Shown: positions 1-7,003 of the stretch, piece after piece
Position numbering within the stretch: position 1 is the stretch's first letter
Layout of the letters: each line of letters opens with the position of its first letter
Source of the DNA: JACVRW01 sp040509755
Lineage (GTDB): Bacteria > Actinomycetota > Thermoleophilia > Solirubrobacterales > Thermoleophilaceae
DNA: 15,381 nucleotides
Assembly (NCBI GenBank): GCA_040509755.1
Contig: JBEVKF010000072.1
Coordinates: forward strand, 1-15,381
Direction: 5' to 3'
Made by a program: the position numbers and the translations under genes
The notes under the pieces: model-generated
What the model saw: only the letters and a program-made list of their open reading frames with translations
Database searches by the model: none
Told to the model about the DNA's origin: nothing

Positions 1-164
1 AGGCCGTGCTCGTTGGCCGCGCGGCGCGGCCCGTAGCCGGTGCGCGGGCTGCTTGCCGCGGAGCGGGCGGCGCCGAATACGTCATCCCAGAAGGCCGCCC
101 CGAGCCCCACCACGGCGGCCGCACCGACTCCCATGCCGATGAACTCCCGCCGCGTCCCAGCCAC
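1..164 (-). CDS. PhoX/DUF839-type phosphatase, Tat-exported, N-terminal fragment
   Basis: Only the first 54 codons lie in the window; the gene continues past position 1. The GTG at 164 starts a peptide with the twin-arginine motif TRREFIGMGVG (residues 4-14), then a hydrophobic stretch ending near AAFWDDVFGAA, then GYGPRRAANEHGL. A Tat signal followed by a GYGP...GL segment is what I know from the start of PhoX/DUF839 alkaline phosphatases, calcium-dependent enzymes exported folded that release phosphate from organic monoesters. GGAG lies 11 bases upstream of the GTG, which is distant but usable, and an in-frame stop lies 10 codons upstream, so no ATG start is available there. Four 11-bp PHO-like repeats end 29 bases upstream and fit a phosphate-starvation gene. 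The catalytic domain cannot be seen, so another Tat substrate remains possible. Confidence 0.6.
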   Translation of the reverse strand, partial: MAGTRREFIGMGVGAAAVVGLGAAFWDDVFGAARSAASSPRTGYGPRRAANEHG

Positions 165-193
165 GGGTCCCGAGTCTCCGTCAATTCACGCCG

Positions 194-237
194 GCGCCGG
201 TGAACGACCTGTGCCCGTGGCGTGAAAGACCTGTGAC
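194..237 (-). promoter_or_regulatory. PHO-box-like operator: four 11-bp direct repeats
   Basis: Read on the minus strand, four consecutive 11-mers are GTCACAGGTCT, TTCACGCCACG, GGCACAGGTCG and TTCACCGGCGC. Each has CAC at positions 3-5, and three of the four have TCAC at positions 2-5. PhoP in Streptomyces and PhoB in enterobacteria bind 11-bp direct repeats; the Streptomyces unit has a GTTCACC core. The site begins at the base after the SGNH hydrolase stop codon and ends 29 bases before the predicted phosphatase GTG. The spacing and core are seen directly; recognition by a PhoP-type regulator is inferred. Confidence 0.6.
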
Positions 238-1575
238 TTAGCGGAGCGCGAGCCTGAAGTCGCGGCCGAGCTGCTTCGGCTGGTGGAACAGGCTCTTCCG
301 CATGACCGCGACGAACAGCACACGCCCATGGCGTTTGTAGAGAAGCCGGTTGCTCCGCGGCGAGCTTCGGGACAGTCCCGGTCCGAGCGACCGGCGATGT
401 GGGTACCTCTGCCGGAACGCCTTCGCGGGCGCCGTCGTGAGGATCATCTCGACGCGCGCGCGGGACAGGCGTTTGGAGAACACCGCGGCGACCCGGCCTG
501 TTCCGCCCCTCGTGCACCAGATCCACGCCAGCCGCGACCTGCGCGCGGGCGCGACCTTCACGCGCCTCGCGAGCGCGCGGCGGGTGAGCCCGACGCGCAC
601 GCGCCCCACCCCGCGTCGCCCGACGCGGGGGTGGGCGGCAAGACACTGGGCGCCGCGGCGCCCCTCGATCTGCCCGCCGGCGTTTCCGGTCGGGACGACA
701 GCCGGGTTCCCGCCGAGCTGGGCGATCACCGAACGCGCCATGCTGGCCTCACCATTCGCGTTCGGGTGCAGCGGGTACGCCGGCTCCGTTGGCACGACGC
801 CCTCGAACCAGCGGTTCGGCGGGAGCTTGCACACGTCGTGGCCGATGCTGTCCGTGTAGGTATCGATGTACTGCGCGCCGTTCAGTTCGGCCTGGCCCTT
901 GATCATCGCGTTGATGCGGATGATCAGCTCGTCGATGTACCTGACGTCGTCGGGGCTGAGCGGGACCATCGGCCAGCAGCTCTCGCCGTTCTTGGGAAGC
1001 GGGTCCGGGTATCCGACGATCGCCACGCGCGCGCTCGGCGAGCGCTGGTGGATGCCCTGCAGCACCGCCGCGATCTTGGGCGCGGTCTCGGCGATCTTCG
1101 CGGTCACGCTGTCGTTGCCGCCCGGAGCCCAGTAGTCGCGGCAGGCGTGCCCGGTCGGGTTGGTCGCGCCAAGCTGCGCGCACTTCTCCCCGACGCCGAC
1201 AAGGCCGGCGTCGTTCCCGCCGATGCCGACGGTCACGAGAGTGGCGTCCGCCCGCAGGCCGTTGAACTGGGGCGGGTTCGTCCCGCCGGCCGGCAGGCCC
1301 GTCTGCGGCTCGGTCATGTGCTTCGTCTCGGCGCTGCCGCAGCTCACGTCGACGAACGTGGCGACCGTGAACGCCCCCGCGACGAGCGACGGATAGTTGT
1401 GATCCGACCGACCACAGCCGATCGGCTCCCCGTGCTGGTTCGGGATCAGCGGGCCGGAGGTGTACGAGTCGCCGAGCGACACGTAGACGCCGCCGTCGGC
1501 GCGCGCGGTCGCGCCGCCGCACAGGACGATGAGAGCCGTCAGAATGCCGAGCCGGCGCAGGCCGAGATACCCCAC
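238..1575 (-). CDS. Secreted SGNH/GDSL-family hydrolase with basic C-terminal tail
   Basis: A 445-residue protein starting at GTG 1575, with a Sec signal peptide (LGILTALIVLCGGATARA, residues 9-26) likely cleaved after ARA. The SGNH blocks are all visible: block I GDSYTSG with nucleophile Ser37, block III GIGGND (117-122) with the oxyanion-hole Asn121, and the catalytic His270 in YPLHPN. This fits an exported esterase or lipase of the type seen in streptomycetes; the substrate cannot be deduced. Cysteines at 54, 79, 132, 145, 200 and 249 suggest disulfides. The catalytic domain ends near residue 290. About 155 further residues are rich in Arg, with a run of VxVxLTRRAL-like strands, perhaps a wall- or phosphate-binding tail. 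The gene lies 55 bases after the propeller gene, in the same direction, and its TAA abuts the PHO-like box of the next gene. The start has only a weak ribosome binding site. Confidence 0.85.
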   Translation of the reverse strand: MGYLGLRRLGILTALIVLCGGATARADGGVYVSLGDSYTSGPLIPNQHGEPIGCGRSDHNYPSLVAGAFTVATFVDVSCGSAETKHMTEPQTGLPAGGTNPPQFNGLRADATLVTVGIGGNDAGLVGVGEKCAQLGATNPTGHACRDYWAPGGNDSVTAKIAETAPKIAAVLQGIHQRSPSARVAIVGYPDPLPKNGESCWPMVPLSPDDVRYIDELIIRINAMIKGQAELNGAQYIDTYTDSIGHDVCKLPPNRWFEGVVPTEPAYPLHPNANGEASMARSVIAQLGGNPAVVPTGNAGGQIEGRRGAQCLAAHPRVGRRGVGRVRVGLTRRALARRVKVAPARRSRLAWIWCTRGGTGRVAAVFSKRLSRARVEMILTTAPAKAFRQRYPHRRSLGPGLSRSSPRSNRLLYKRHGRVLFVAVMRKSLFHQPKQLGRDFRLALR

Positions 1576-1630
1576 GGCTCGGTGATACCCACCCGGAGCC
1601 TTACGGCAAACGAAGGCACGTGGGTCGCGC

Positions 1631-2692
1631 CTACCGGCCGAGCTTCGAGCGCAGCTCGGGAATCTCGACCTTCAGCAATGCGGGCGGGCGTGCGCAGGCG
1701 ATCCACAGGTCGCCGCGGGGCGTGTCGCGCGCGATGTCCCGCAGCCGGGCGTTCTGGGGCAGGTCGAGGGTGTACCGCGTGACGGCCTGGCTCGGCGAGA
1801 TCCGGAACAGCCACGGGCCTCGCCTCGCCGCCACCCAGAGATTGCCGTCCGGCCCACCGGCGAGCGCGCCTGGAGGGGCCGGAAGGGAGCGGACCACGAC
1901 CCTCGCGCCGTCCTGCTCGCTCACGCTTCCCACCCCCGTGGCGGTCGTGTACCACGCCGCCCGGGCGAAGCTCGCGGTGAGGCGCGACGGCCCGCTGCTC
2001 GGCAGGCCGCCCTCGACGCCCCAGGTGCTCACACCGCCGCGTCCGATCGGGTCGACGAGGCCGAACCGCCCGCGCCCGCGCTCGTCGAGGAACCAGAGCT
2101 TCGAGCTGCCGTCGCCCTGGAGGACGATCTCGTCAAGACGCGGCCGCGGTGTCATGGACAGGCGCATCTTGGTCACGCGGCGACCGTCCCACCTGCCCAG
2201 CGCCGCCGAGGGCCGGTTCGTGAACCAGACGGCTCCGAGCCGATCCAGGGCCACGTCGCGAGCCTCCCCCGGAATCACCACGCGGTCTTCCTCGAGTCCG
2301 TCGCGGTTCAGCACGCCAAGCGTGTCGCCCGCGCCGTACGCGAGATACGGGCTTGCATGGCCGAAGCCCGGCACGAGCTCGCGCGGGTCGACGCCGTATA
2401 CGGGGACCTCGCGCAGTTGCCGGCCGTCGATCCGCGCCAGAGTGCTGTGGCCGTCGCGCCGGATGAGCACCCACACAGCGTCGTCGCGGGCCACCCGCAC
2501 GATCTCGGGCGTGCCCGTGAGGCTGGCCCCGTAGCGCGCGGCGGTCAGCATCCGGTCGGGCGAGGGCGCGGGCCGGCTGGGCGGCGGCGGCGGCGCGGCC
2601 TCGTCGCCGCCGGACCGGACCCCCGTGAACACGAGAGCCGCCACGAGCACCGCGCCGCCACCGAGGACCCAGCGTCGCTCGGGACCGCTCAT
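1631..2692 (-). CDS. Membrane-anchored Vgb-like beta-propeller protein
   Basis: A 353-residue protein starting with ATG 2692. Residues 7-25 (RWVLGGGAVLVAALVFTGV) form an N-terminal membrane anchor or uncleaved signal, followed by a Pro-rich linker (APPPPPSRPAPSP). The rest shows six blade-like repeats with a xLWV/xVWF core: DDAVWVLIRRDG, LGAVWFTNRP, SSKLWFLDERG, RAAWYTTATG, DGNLWVAARRG and GDLWIACARP. This is the virginiamycin B lyase/streptogramin lyase propeller fold. The protein has only two histidines, both in the first two blades, so the His/Glu catalytic set of true Vgb enzymes is not apparent; a binding or sensory role is more likely. It starts 3 bases after the stop of the membrane-anchored BTAD regulator, so the two are almost certainly co-translated, and both place a domain outside the membrane. 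Confidence 0.8.
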   Translation of the reverse strand: MSGPERRWVLGGGAVLVAALVFTGVRSGGDEAAPPPPPSRPAPSPDRMLTAARYGASLTGTPEIVRVARDDAVWVLIRRDGHSTLARIDGRQLREVPVYGVDPRELVPGFGHASPYLAYGAGDTLGVLNRDGLEEDRVVIPGEARDVALDRLGAVWFTNRPSAALGRWDGRRVTKMRLSMTPRPRLDEIVLQGDGSSKLWFLDERGRGRFGLVDPIGRGGVSTWGVEGGLPSSGPSRLTASFARAAWYTTATGVGSVSEQDGARVVVRSLPAPPGALAGGPDGNLWVAARRGPWLFRISPSQAVTRYTLDLPQNARLRDIARDTPRGDLWIACARPPALLKVEIPELRSKLGR

Positions 2693-2695
2693 GGG

Positions 2696-4069
2696 CTATC
2701 CCGTCAGTACCCGGAAGCTGTGCACCAGCGGTAGGAACGCCGCCGCGTCGAGGGCGCGGAAGCGATCCGGCGGCCCGCTGCACTCGATCCTCATGACATC
2801 GCCGCCCGCCGCTAGGAAGGTAACTCGACCCGCCCCGGGGGCCCCGAAGGCCCGGTCGCGCTCGATTGCGGTCGCGCCGCGCGTGCCCTGGCCACGAATG
2901 GCGTGCACGGAGCTCACCTCGACCCCCCGTGCATGCCGTGACCAGGCGCGCAGCCGGCGGCGCGCGTAACGCACCATCCCGCCTCGCCGGGGGGCGGCGC
3001 CCCGGGTCCGGAATATGTTGCAGAAGGTGTCGCCGGCACCGGTCCCGGTCAGGCCGTTCGCGGGCCGCCGGAGCGGCCACCCCTTCGGATAGTCGAAGGC
3101 GATCCCGAGCCCCGGGAGCACTGCCTGCTGGGTCGGAAGCGGGTGGACCGCCGCGGACTTCGGAGCCGGCTCGCTGGTGTCTCCGCCCGCCAGTTCGACA
3201 CCGAAGACCGCGAGGCCGGCGCACGCGAGGGTCACCCCCACGAGCCTTGGCCCGAGCCACCGCCGGCGCGGGCGCAGGTCGCGGGTGGCGCCCGCGGCGT
3301 CCACGAGGAGTCGCTCGTGCAGGGCGGCGACGGCCGGGGCGGGCGTCGTACCCAGGTCGTCCCGCAGGATCCGTATGAGGCGGTCATATGCGAGCAGCGC
3401 CTCCGCGACGTTTCCCTGCGCGGTCAGGGCCTCCATCAGGAGCGCGTGAGCCGACTCGCGGTACGGAGCGCGTTCGACGAGGCGCCGCGCGATCTGCTCG
3501 GCGGTGGCGCCCTCGCCGCGCGCGAGCGCCGCCCGCGCCTCGAGCTCGCGCGCGTGACGGCCGAGCTCCTCGAGCTCGACCCGGCGCTCCTCGACCCATG
3601 GTCCCCCGCATCCCGGCAGGAGCTCGTCCTGGAGGATGTCCCCGGCCGCCGCGGCGTGCAGCTGAGCAAGCTCGTGACAGCCCTCCTCCATCGCGCCCTC
3701 GGCGGCCCGGAGCTGCTCGGTGGCGGCCTCGACGTCGATCCACGTGTCGTCGGGGAGCATCAGCCTGAGCTCCCCGCGGCCCTCGAGGCACTCCGCGCCC
3801 AGCACCCGGCGCGCCCCCGACAGCACCGCGCGCAGGGCCACGTCGCGTGACGGCGGGGGGTTGTCGCCCCACAGCGCGTCGGCAAGCGCGGCGCGGCTGA
3901 TCGGGTGACCGCGCTGGTCCACCAGCCGCGCGAACACGATTCGCGCCTGGCGGCTGGGCAGGCGGCTCTCGAGGCGTTCGCCATCGTGCTCGACGGCGAG
4001 GCCGCCGCAGAGCCTGATCCGGAGGCGCGATGCCGTACCGGAGGGCGAGACCACCACGGTGAGGCCCAT
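2696..4069 (-). CDS. Membrane-anchored BTAD (SARP-like) transcriptional regulator
   Basis: A 457-residue protein if the ATG at 4069 is used; the frame stays open to a TTG at 4141, but residues before the ATG do not look conserved. Residues 15-110 form an OmpR-like winged helix (LRIRLCGGLAVEHDGERL; the RQARIVFARL helix; ISRAALADALWGDNPP). Residues 115-255 form the all-helical bacterial transcriptional activation domain (RRVELEELGRHARELEARA; AYDRLIRILRDDLGTTPAP). After a basic RPRRRW stop-transfer segment comes one membrane helix (about 272-292, LGPRLVGVTLACAGLAVFGV). A C-terminal domain of about 140 residues follows, probably extracytoplasmic, opening with LGIAFDYPKGWPL, which resembles PsbP/DUF1795-like lipoprotein domains. 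This is a ToxR/CadC-like layout: cytoplasmic DNA binding with an outside sensor. There is no NB-ARC ATPase. It is translationally linked to the propeller gene downstream and divergent from a second BTAD gene. Confidence 0.8.
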   Translation of the reverse strand: MGLTVVVSPSGTASRLRIRLCGGLAVEHDGERLESRLPSRQARIVFARLVDQRGHPISRAALADALWGDNPPPSRDVALRAVLSGARRVLGAECLEGRGELRLMLPDDTWIDVEAATEQLRAAEGAMEEGCHELAQLHAAAAGDILQDELLPGCGGPWVEERRVELEELGRHARELEARAALARGEGATAEQIARRLVERAPYRESAHALLMEALTAQGNVAEALLAYDRLIRILRDDLGTTPAPAVAALHERLLVDAAGATRDLRPRRRWLGPRLVGVTLACAGLAVFGVELAGGDTSEPAPKSAAVHPLPTQQAVLPGLGIAFDYPKGWPLRRPANGLTGTGAGDTFCNIFRTRGAAPRRGGMVRYARRRLRAWSRHARGVEVSSVHAIRGQGTRGATAIERDRAFGAPGAGRVTFLAAGGDVMRIECSGPPDRFRALDAAAFLPLVHSFRVLTG

Positions 4070-4074
4070 CGTAC

Positions 4075-4107
4075 TCGCGTGTAACACGCGTGTGAACAGC
4101 CTGTTGC
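4075..4107 (-). promoter_or_regulatory. Three 11-bp direct repeats before the membrane BTAD regulator
   Basis: On the minus strand three consecutive 11-mers read GCAACAGGCTG, TTCACACGCGT and GTTACACGCGA; all have AC at positions 4-5 followed by A. The last two are near copies. The same segment contains a perfect palindrome ACACGCGTGT (4084-4093) and the inverted repeat AACAG-C-CTGTT (4095-4105). It may be a PHO-like box or an autoregulatory operator. It ends only 5 bases before the chosen ATG, so if that start is right the site overlaps the ribosome binding region. Confidence 0.35.
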
Positions 4108-4130
4108 ACCATTCGAGGCAGGCGGACCAA

Positions 4131-4165
4131 CGCTTCTCCAACGCCTTTCAGCGCATCTCCAACGC
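4131..4165. repeat. 21-bp-spaced direct repeat in the divergent BTAD promoter region
   Basis: CGCTTCTCCAACGC (4131-4144) and CGCATCTCCAACGC (4152-4165) are 13/14 identical with a period of 21 bp, two helical turns. They lie between the two divergent BTAD regulator starts. SARP-family regulators commonly bind direct repeats spaced by whole helical turns, so this could be the operator of one of the two regulators. That role is inferred from position and spacing only. Confidence 0.4.
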
Positions 4166-4189
4166 GGCGGGGGCCAATATCGCTCGGCC

Positions 4190-4960
4190 GTGTCGCCCAC
4201 GCCCACAGCAGGCCTCGCGTACCGCCTCCTCGGCGGCTTTGGCCTGACCCGGGCGGGTGCTCCGGTGCCGCCGGAGGCGTGGGAGCGGCCGATGGCCACC
4301 CGGGTGGTGCGCTTCCTGCTGGTCCACCGCGAGTTCGTGCCGGAGGACCAGCTCCTCGAGACCTTCTGGCGCGACCGCGACCCGGTCGCGGCGCGCCGCT
4401 GCCTGACCGTGTCCGTGTCGCGCTGCCGGGCGGTGCTCCGTCCCGGCGCAGTCCTCTGCTGCGACCGGGCGTACCGGCTCATGCTCGATCCGGACGACAG
4501 CCTCGACGTCGATGCCTTCGAGCATGCGGCCGCCCTGGCGCTCGCCCACCGGTCGGGGACACAGCGACTGGCGGCTCTCGAACACGCCGCGCGCCTGTGG
4601 ACCGGGGAGCCGCTGCCCGAGGACCAGTACGCGGACTGGGCGCGCGAGTGGCGCGACGCCCTCGCCGACCGGCACCGCGAGGTGCTCGTGGCACTCGCCG
4701 ACGTCCAGGCCGATGCGGGTGAGCACGGCGCCGCGCTGCGCACGGCGCGCCGGATGCTCGAAGCCGACCCGCTCGACGAGGGAGCGCACCGCCGCGTCAT
4801 GGCCGGGTACGCGGTGCTCGGGAGGCGAAGCAGGGCGCTCGAGCAGTACCTGCGCTGCCGGCGGCTCCTCGTGGACACCCTGGGTGTTGAGCCCGCTCGA
4901 GAGACGGCCGCGCTGCATGCGCGGATCCTCGCCGGCGAGGAGGCAGTCCTCGCGGCATGA
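4190..4960 (+). CDS. Soluble BTAD/SARP-family transcriptional regulator
   Basis: A 256-residue cytoplasmic protein starting at GTG 4190. Residues 11-95 form a winged helix of the OmpR/BTAD type: YRLLGGFGLTRAGAPV, then VVRFLLVHREFVPEDQLLETFW and ARRCLTVSVSRCRAVL. Residues 105-250 form the BTAD helical domain, ending in the typical ALEQYLRCRRLLVDTLGVEP segment. It has no ATPase or membrane helix, so its size matches small SARP activators such as ActII-ORF4/RedD-type proteins rather than AfsR. No antibiotic cluster is visible, so a pathway-specific target among its neighbours is only a guess. The gene is divergent from the membrane-anchored BTAD gene, sharing about 120 bp of intergenic DNA, and convergent with the phosphoesterase. 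The ribosome binding site is weak, and the start was chosen because the fold begins at once. Confidence 0.8.
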   Translation: MSPTPTAGLAYRLLGGFGLTRAGAPVPPEAWERPMATRVVRFLLVHREFVPEDQLLETFWRDRDPVAARRCLTVSVSRCRAVLRPGAVLCCDRAYRLMLDPDDSLDVDAFEHAAALALAHRSGTQRLAALEHAARLWTGEPLPEDQYADWAREWRDALADRHREVLVALADVQADAGEHGAALRTARRMLEADPLDEGAHRRVMAGYAVLGRRSRALEQYLRCRRLLVDTLGVEPARETAALHARILAGEEAVLAA

Positions 4961-4990
4961 GCGGCGGGGGGTCCGAAGACCCCCCACCGC
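4961..4990. terminator. Bidirectional hairpin terminator
   Basis: GCGGCGGGGGGTC (4961-4973), loop CGAA, then GACCCCCCACCGC (4978-4990) forms a 13-bp stem with one C/A mismatch. It starts at the base after the BTAD stop and lies 21 bases from the convergent phosphoesterase stop. No T-tract follows on either side, which is common in GC-rich actinomycetes. Confidence 0.75.
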
Positions 4991-5011
4991 CCGTGGTGGT
5001 CCGCCCTCGTC

Positions 5012-6430
5012 TCAGTGCCCGTCTTCGGAGCCCCTGAAGGCGTGGCGGAGGTCATTCGCCGCCGCGTCGCGCGGGGTCAGTGCCTCGAGTCCGTACCGGC
5101 GCTCGATCGTCGCCAGGATCGACGTCGTGTCGTAGGACTCGTGGTCCACGAAGTGACGCCGAGCTCGAGGCGAGATCACGAGGGTCGGCACGCGGGTGCC
5201 CGGGCCCCAGCGGTCAACGACCGGCGGGGTCACGTGGTCCCAGAAGCCGCCGTTCTCGTCGTACGTGACGATGACTGCGGTGTTCTTCCAGTCCTTCGAT
5301 TCCCGGACCGCCTCGATCAGGGCGGCTGCGTGCCGCTCGCCGGTCGACAGGTCGGTGTAACCGGGGTGCTCGTTCTCCTTGCCGATCGGCTTGACGAACG
5401 ACACCGCCGGCAGCTCACCGGCCCGCGCGGCCGCGAGGAACTCGCTCTCGTCCCGCAGGTGCGACCTACCGGGTGTGCCCGGTGCGTAGTTCGCGAAGTA
5501 CGCGAACGGCTGATGGTGGTACTGGAACAGCGCGTCAGGATGCCCGGCCACCGCGGCGTCCCAGCCACCTGAGTACCAGGCCCAATCGATGTTGGCCGCC
5601 GTCAGGCGATCGCCGATCGTGTCGTAGCCCAGCACCGGCAGCCGCCGGCAGTCCGCCGTCCCGGCCGCGTACGGCGGGTTGACCGGCTGGATCGTGTTCA
5701 CGGCCCAGTCGCCGTCCTGCACCGTCGTCAGCGGCAGATCCTTCCCGGCGACCGGCATGTGGTTGGCGTCGAGCACGCTGTGGATGTCGCATGTGCTGCC
5801 ATCCTTAGCTGCGTTCGCGAACTGGGGCGTGCGCGCGGCGATCAGCCACTGGTGGTTCAGGAACGAGCCCCCGAACGCGCCCTGGAAGAAGTTGTCCGCC
5901 AGGGTGTAGCGCTTCGCGTACGCGGCCAGCGGCAGGTTCGCCGTGTCGTACACGCCCATCGACAGGCCCTTCGCGTCGGAGGCGATCGCGAACTTGTCGT
6001 TCTTGCCGCCGTCGATCTGCACCTGGTTCTGGTAGTAGCGATGCACCAGGTCGCGGGTCGTCTTGTCGGGCGGTACGTAGGTGTCGATCGAGAACGGCGC
6101 GTTCCCGAAGTGACTGTTGAACGGATCGCCGTTCGCCACGCTGCAGGCGTCCGCCGGCAGCGGTGGTGAGGTCAGCTGCGGGTCGTTCTGCTCGAGGCAC
6201 TTCAGGACGTGCCCGGAGAAGTCGACCTGCACCGTGTGCGCCGGATCGGCGTTCGACAGCCCGTTGGCCCCCGCGAAGGTGCCGTACAGGTTGTCGAAGG
6301 AGTGGTTCTCCATATAGATCACGACGAAATGATCGATGTGCTTGAAGGGCGGCCTCTTGGCAAGCGCGCCCGGCGCGGCAAGCGCCATGCACGCGACGAG
6401 GGCCGCGCAGGTGAAGAGGAGACGTCGCAT
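5012..6430 (-). CDS. Secreted AcpA/phospholipase C-type phosphoesterase
   Basis: A 472-residue exported protein starting at ATG 6430 behind a strong GGGAGGT ribosome binding site 5-6 bases upstream. A Sec signal peptide covers residues 1-24 (LLFTCAALVACMALAAPGALA). The alkaline-phosphatase-superfamily phosphoesterase domain is complete: VVIYMENHSFDNLYG (37-50) with Glu41/Asn42, FFQGAFGGSFLNHQ (181-194) with candidate nucleophile Ser189, VSFVKPIGKENEHPG (343-357), and TYDENGGFWDHV (389-400) with Asp391/Glu392. These match the metal-binding and catalytic positions of Francisella/Burkholderia AcpA acid phosphatases and bacterial phospholipases C. The protein should release phosphate from phosphomonoesters or cleave phospholipid head groups outside the membrane; the sequence does not decide which. 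It is convergent with the soluble BTAD gene. Its upstream region is shared with the HTTM operon and contains PHO-like repeats, fitting a phosphate-scavenging role. Confidence 0.9.
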   Translation of the reverse strand: MRRLLFTCAALVACMALAAPGALAKRPPFKHIDHFVVIYMENHSFDNLYGTFAGANGLSNADPAHTVQVDFSGHVLKCLEQNDPQLTSPPLPADACSVANGDPFNSHFGNAPFSIDTYVPPDKTTRDLVHRYYQNQVQIDGGKNDKFAIASDAKGLSMGVYDTANLPLAAYAKRYTLADNFFQGAFGGSFLNHQWLIAARTPQFANAAKDGSTCDIHSVLDANHMPVAGKDLPLTTVQDGDWAVNTIQPVNPPYAAGTADCRRLPVLGYDTIGDRLTAANIDWAWYSGGWDAAVAGHPDALFQYHHQPFAYFANYAPGTPGRSHLRDESEFLAAARAGELPAVSFVKPIGKENEHPGYTDLSTGERHAAALIEAVRESKDWKNTAVIVTYDENGGFWDHVTPPVVDRWGPGTRVPTLVISPRARRHFVDHESYDTTSILATIERRYGLEALTPRDAAANDLRHAFRGSEDGH

Positions 6431-6499
6431 GTGTGACCTCCCGGGTCGGGCGGCGCCGGCCTCACGTCGGCACCACTCCGGCGAAGCTACGGGCGGCCG

Positions 6500-6532
6500 G
6501 TTACCGGATCGTCACCGCGGAGCTACCGCATC
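6500..6532 (+). promoter_or_regulatory. PHO-box-like operator: three 11-bp direct repeats
   Basis: On the plus strand three consecutive 11-mers read GTTACCGGATC, GTCACCGCGGA and GCTACCGCATC, sharing G at position 1 and ACCG at 4-7. The 11-bp period and the YAC core match the repeats before the PhoX-type gene. The site is 24 bases before the first gene of the HTTM operon and about 70 bases from the divergent phosphoesterase start, so it could control either or both. The regulator is inferred. Confidence 0.45.
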
Positions 6533-6556
6533 GGCCGAGGCCACTACCGTACCGGC

Positions 6557-7003
6557 GTGACGTCGAGGTTCAGGATCGTCGGCCGGCGCATCGTGGTCCT
6601 GGCCGTTGTGCTTCTCCAGCTGGCATTCATTGCCCGGGGCTATACGGCGGATCACAAGGAGTTCGCCTTCCAGATGTTTCCCGAGTCGACCACCTGGCGC
6701 GCCGACGTGGTGCGCGTCACGGCCGGCGGTCGCCGCGTGCCCGTCGAGGTCCCGTGGGACGGCTACACCTGGGACGGGCTCGTCACGGAGCGCGGACTCA
6801 GCTATCCGAGCATCCGCCATCACGCCGACGCGGGGCTCGACAACCAGCTCGCGTTCCTGCGCGCCGCGCTGGACTGGGTGGCCACCAACACCCCGCGCGA
6901 CCACACCACCCGCTACCTGGAGGCGCGCGTCACGGCCTGGCACAACGACGACCCGCCTCGGTCGGAGGTCTACCGCAGCCAGGCCAGGGACGCCGTCCGG
7001 TGA
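6557..7003 (+). CDS. HTTM-associated single-pass membrane protein, function unknown
   Basis: A 148-residue protein starting with GTG 6557. One N-terminal membrane helix or signal anchor spans residues 10-27 (RRIVVLAVVLLQLAFIARG), and the remaining 120 residues should lie outside the membrane. The segment KEFAFQMFPESTTWRADVVRV (about 34-54) looks like the conserved core of small proteins I associate with HTTM genes in actinomycetes. No catalytic motif is visible. The stop overlaps the start of the HTTM gene (GTGA), so the two are probably made together and may form a complex. No clear Shine-Dalgarno sequence precedes the GTG. Confidence 0.7.
   Translation: MTSRFRIVGRRIVVLAVVLLQLAFIARGYTADHKEFAFQMFPESTTWRADVVRVTAGGRRVPVEVPWDGYTWDGLVTERGLSYPSIRHHADAGLDNQLAFLRAALDWVATNTPRDHTTRYLEARVTAWHNDDPPRSEVYRSQARDAVR

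Noticed and set aside
283..1782. Plus-strand open frame of 499 codons opposite the SGNH hydrolase
   Set aside because: The minus strand encodes all SGNH blocks and a signal peptide; the plus product is Arg-rich with no motif.
1631..2692. Streptogramin B lyase (antibiotic resistance) activity for the propeller protein
   Set aside because: The fold matches, but only two histidines occur, both near the N-terminus, so the usual catalytic residues are not apparent. It is also membrane-anchored.
4961..4990. REP-like repeat rather than terminator
   Set aside because: No second copy was seen in the window, and its place between two convergent stop codons is best explained by termination.
6433..6999. 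Upstream extension of the HTTM frame
   Set aside because: It covers the divergent promoter region and the single-pass protein gene in another frame; the GTG at 7000 gives a normal HTTM start and the GTGA overlap.
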